A stretch of 7,533 bases of DNA from Alphaproteobacteria bacterium (lineage in GTDB: Bacteria > Pseudomonadota > Alphaproteobacteria > ATCC43930 > CGMCC-115725), in contig VAZT01000135.1 in the NCBI GenBank assembly GCA_005884825.1, forward strand, positions 1 through 7,533. Direction: 5' to 3'. A model generated the notes under the pieces. The model saw only the letters and a list, made by a program, of their open reading frames with translations. It was not told the origin of the DNA and did not search any database. Shown here piece after piece: positions 6,080 to 7,533 of the stretch (position 1 is its first letter; each line of letters opens with the position of its first letter). The position numbers were made by a program, and so were the translations under genes.

Positions 6080-7168
6080 ATGGAGAATCGGCTGCATGTC
6101 GGGACCCGCAAGGGTCTCTTCGAGCTGGCGCGCAGCAATGGCGTCTGGGAAATCACCGACGTTCGGTTCCTCGGCGATCCGGTCTCCGCGGTGTTGGCGG
6201 ACGCCGAAGGTTCGGTCTGGGCGGCGCTCGATCTCGGCCATTTCGGCGCCAAGCTGTGGCGCCGCGACCGCGCGGGCACGTGGCGCGAGATGGCGGTCCC
6301 GGTGTTCCCGCCGAAGCCGGAGGATTCCGGTGACGATCCACATCCCTGGTCGCTTGGCAAGATCTGGGTGCTCGAGCCGGGCGGTGCACCGGGGCGCCTG
6401 TGGGCAGGCACAATGCCGGGCGGTCTCTTCCGCTCCGATGACGGCGGCGCGTCCTGGTCGCTGAACGAGGCGCTGTGGCACATGCCCGAGCGCCGGCAGT
6501 GGGCGGGTGTCGCTGGCGGCGAGCAGCCGGGCATCAACTCGGTGCTGATCGATCCGCGCGATCCCTCCGACATCCGAATCGGCGTATCGACCGCCGGCGT
6601 CTGGGCGAGCACCGACGCAGGGGGCTCGTGGCGGCTCATCAACCGCGGCATGTATGCAGAGTATATGCCGCCGAAGCAGCGCGATAATCCGATCGTCCAG
6701 GATGTCCACCGGCTGGCGCGCTGCGCCGCGTACCCCGAAATCGTGTGGTGTCAGCACCACAACGGAGTCTTTCGCTCTGAAGACGCAGGGGCGACGTGGC
6801 GCGAAGTGACGGCGATCCGCCCGTCGAAATTCGGCTTTGCCGTCGCGGCGCATCCGACCGACCCGGACACCGCCTGGTTCATCCCCGCGATCAAGGACGA
6901 GCGGCGCATTCCGGTGGACGGCAAGGTCGTGGTCGCCCGCACCCGCGACGGCGGCCGCAGCTTCGATGTGCTGACGCGGGGCCTGCCGCAGCATCACGCC
7001 TATGATTTGGTCTGGCGCCACGGCCTGGGGGTCGACGAGAGCGGCGAGCGGCTAGCCTTCGGCTCGACCAGCGGTGGCTTGTGGATGTCGGAGGACGGCG
7101 GCGATTCGTGGACGATGCCGGAAGCGCGGCTGCCCCCGGTCGCCGCCGTGCGCTTCGCCCCAATGTGA
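6080..7168 (+). CDS. BNR/Asp-box beta-propeller protein (sialidase/WD40-YVTN-like), function unknown
   Basis: This 362-residue protein carries five Asp-box (BNR) motifs of the S-x-D-x-G-x-x-W type: SDDGGASW (119-126), STDAGGSW (177-184), SEDAGATW (233-240), TRDGGRSF (288-295) and SEDGGDSW (337-344). These motifs sit on beta-hairpins of propellers such as sialidases, sortilin and photosystem II assembly factors. The N-terminal LHVGTRKGLFEL is a typical first blade. There is no signal peptide or membrane segment, so it should be cytoplasmic, unlike secreted sialidases. I do not see the arginine triad or the F-R-I-P motif of true sialidases, so databases may label it exo-alpha-sialidase misleadingly. 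A strong ribosome site (GGAGGAG, 6069-6075) supports ATG 6080. It follows the Gly-Gly protein by 12 bases under the presumed MarR control. A binding or scaffold role with that partner is inference. Confidence 0.88.
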   Translation: MENRLHVGTRKGLFELARSNGVWEITDVRFLGDPVSAVLADAEGSVWAALDLGHFGAKLWRRDRAGTWREMAVPVFPPKPEDSGDDPHPWSLGKIWVLEPGGAPGRLWAGTMPGGLFRSDDGGASWSLNEALWHMPERRQWAGVAGGEQPGINSVLIDPRDPSDIRIGVSTAGVWASTDAGGSWRLINRGMYAEYMPPKQRDNPIVQDVHRLARCAAYPEIVWCQHHNGVFRSEDAGATWREVTAIRPSKFGFAVAAHPTDPDTAWFIPAIKDERRIPVDGKVVVARTRDGGRSFDVLTRGLPQHHAYDLVWRHGLGVDESGERLAFGSTSGGLWMSEDGGDSWTMPEARLPPVAAVRFAPM

Positions 7169-7188
7169 CATTCGAGAAGGACAGGTCG

Positions 7189-7533
7189 ATGCGATTCATG
7201 ATGTTGGTCAAGGCCAGCAAGGATTCCGAAGCCGGCGCGATGCCGGACGACCGGCTGATTGCCGCGATGACGAAGTACAACGAGGAAATGGCAAAGGCCG
7301 GAATCCTGCTGGATCTGGCAGGCCTGCAACCCAGCTCGAGGGCGCGCGCATCAAATTCTCCGGCGGAAAGCCCACGTCATTGAAGGCCCGTTCCCCGAGA
7401 CCAAGGACTTGATCGCCGGCTATTGGCTGATCCAAGTCAACTCGAAAGAAGAAGCGATCGACTGAGCCAAGCACTGCCCCTCTCCGCACGGCGAAGCAGC
7501 AGAAGGCGAGATCGAGCTTCGCCAAGTTTTCGA
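7189..7533 (+). pseudogene. Decayed DGPF/YciI-family (YCII-related) gene, running to the window edge
   Basis: The start is clear: MRFMMLVKASKDSEAG, then MTKYNEEMAKAGILL and GLQPSS, behind GAGAAGGA. This is the N-terminal half of a YCII-related protein (COG3795, the DGPF group), a small ferredoxin-like fold family. The frame then shifts near 7339-7342, where one base seems lost, and continues as GARIKFSGGKPT in the next frame. It shifts again near 7376, where ACGTC fits a lost base from ACGGTC, and continues as IEGPFPETKDLIAGYWLIQV and SKEEAID in the third frame. A TGA at 7463-7465 stands where Trp is expected, and AKHCPSPHGE and EGEIELRQVF follow to the window end. Three lesions make a working protein very unlikely. 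DGPF proteins are often encoded beside ECF42-type sigma factors, which may lie just downstream. It begins 20 bases after the propeller gene's stop codon. Poor sequence quality is the alternative explanation. Confidence 0.85.

Overview
The window looks like a stretch of a high-GC alphaproteobacterial chromosome, most likely Hyphomicrobiales (Bradyrhizobium/Rhodopseudomonas-like). This rests on base composition, the style of the proteins, and a decayed copy of NadQ, the alphaproteobacterial Nudix-plus-winged-helix regulator of NAD synthesis. The taxonomy is inference; no rRNA, tRNA, mobile element or CRISPR array is visible.

Layout. (1) 52-970, minus strand: a nadQ-type regulator broken by a frameshift, with what appears to be a loss of about 35 codons in the Nudix-like domain. 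(2) 1079-1375, minus strand: a small secreted protein of unknown function with a clear signal peptide. (3) 1507-5286, plus strand: a two-gene unit of a periplasmic family-5 (peptide/nickel type) solute-binding protein and, 15 bases later, a 723-residue tandem class III CoA-transferase. Only the C-terminal half of the transferase keeps the catalytic Asp. No permease or ATPase genes accompany the binding protein here. (4) 5302-5751, minus strand: a MarR regulator, convergent with the CoA-transferase. (5) 5742-5773: a compact control region with a consensus -35 (TTGACA), 17 bases, a -10 (TATCAA), and a perfect 16-bp palindrome covering the -10. (6) 5798-7168, plus strand: a MoaD/ThiS-type ubiquitin-like protein ending in Gly-Gly, then a 362-residue BNR/Asp-box beta-propeller. 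(7) 7189 to the window end, plus strand: a DGPF/YciI-family gene wrecked by two single-base frameshifts and a nonsense codon.

How the genes fit together. The SBP/CoA-transferase pair suggests capture of an extracytoplasmic solute followed by CoA transfer to an organic acid; this is inferred from gene order alone. The MarR gene, the palindrome and the MoaD-like/beta-propeller pair form a self-contained regulated module. The likely circuit is MarR repressing the MoaD-like promoter by covering its -10, with its own gene probably controlled from the same site. What the Gly-Gly protein and the propeller do together is, as far as I know, not described; this is the most interesting part of the window. 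The two decayed genes at the edges flank four large intact reading frames, so real gene decay is plausible, but sequence or assembly error cannot be excluded from the sequence alone.
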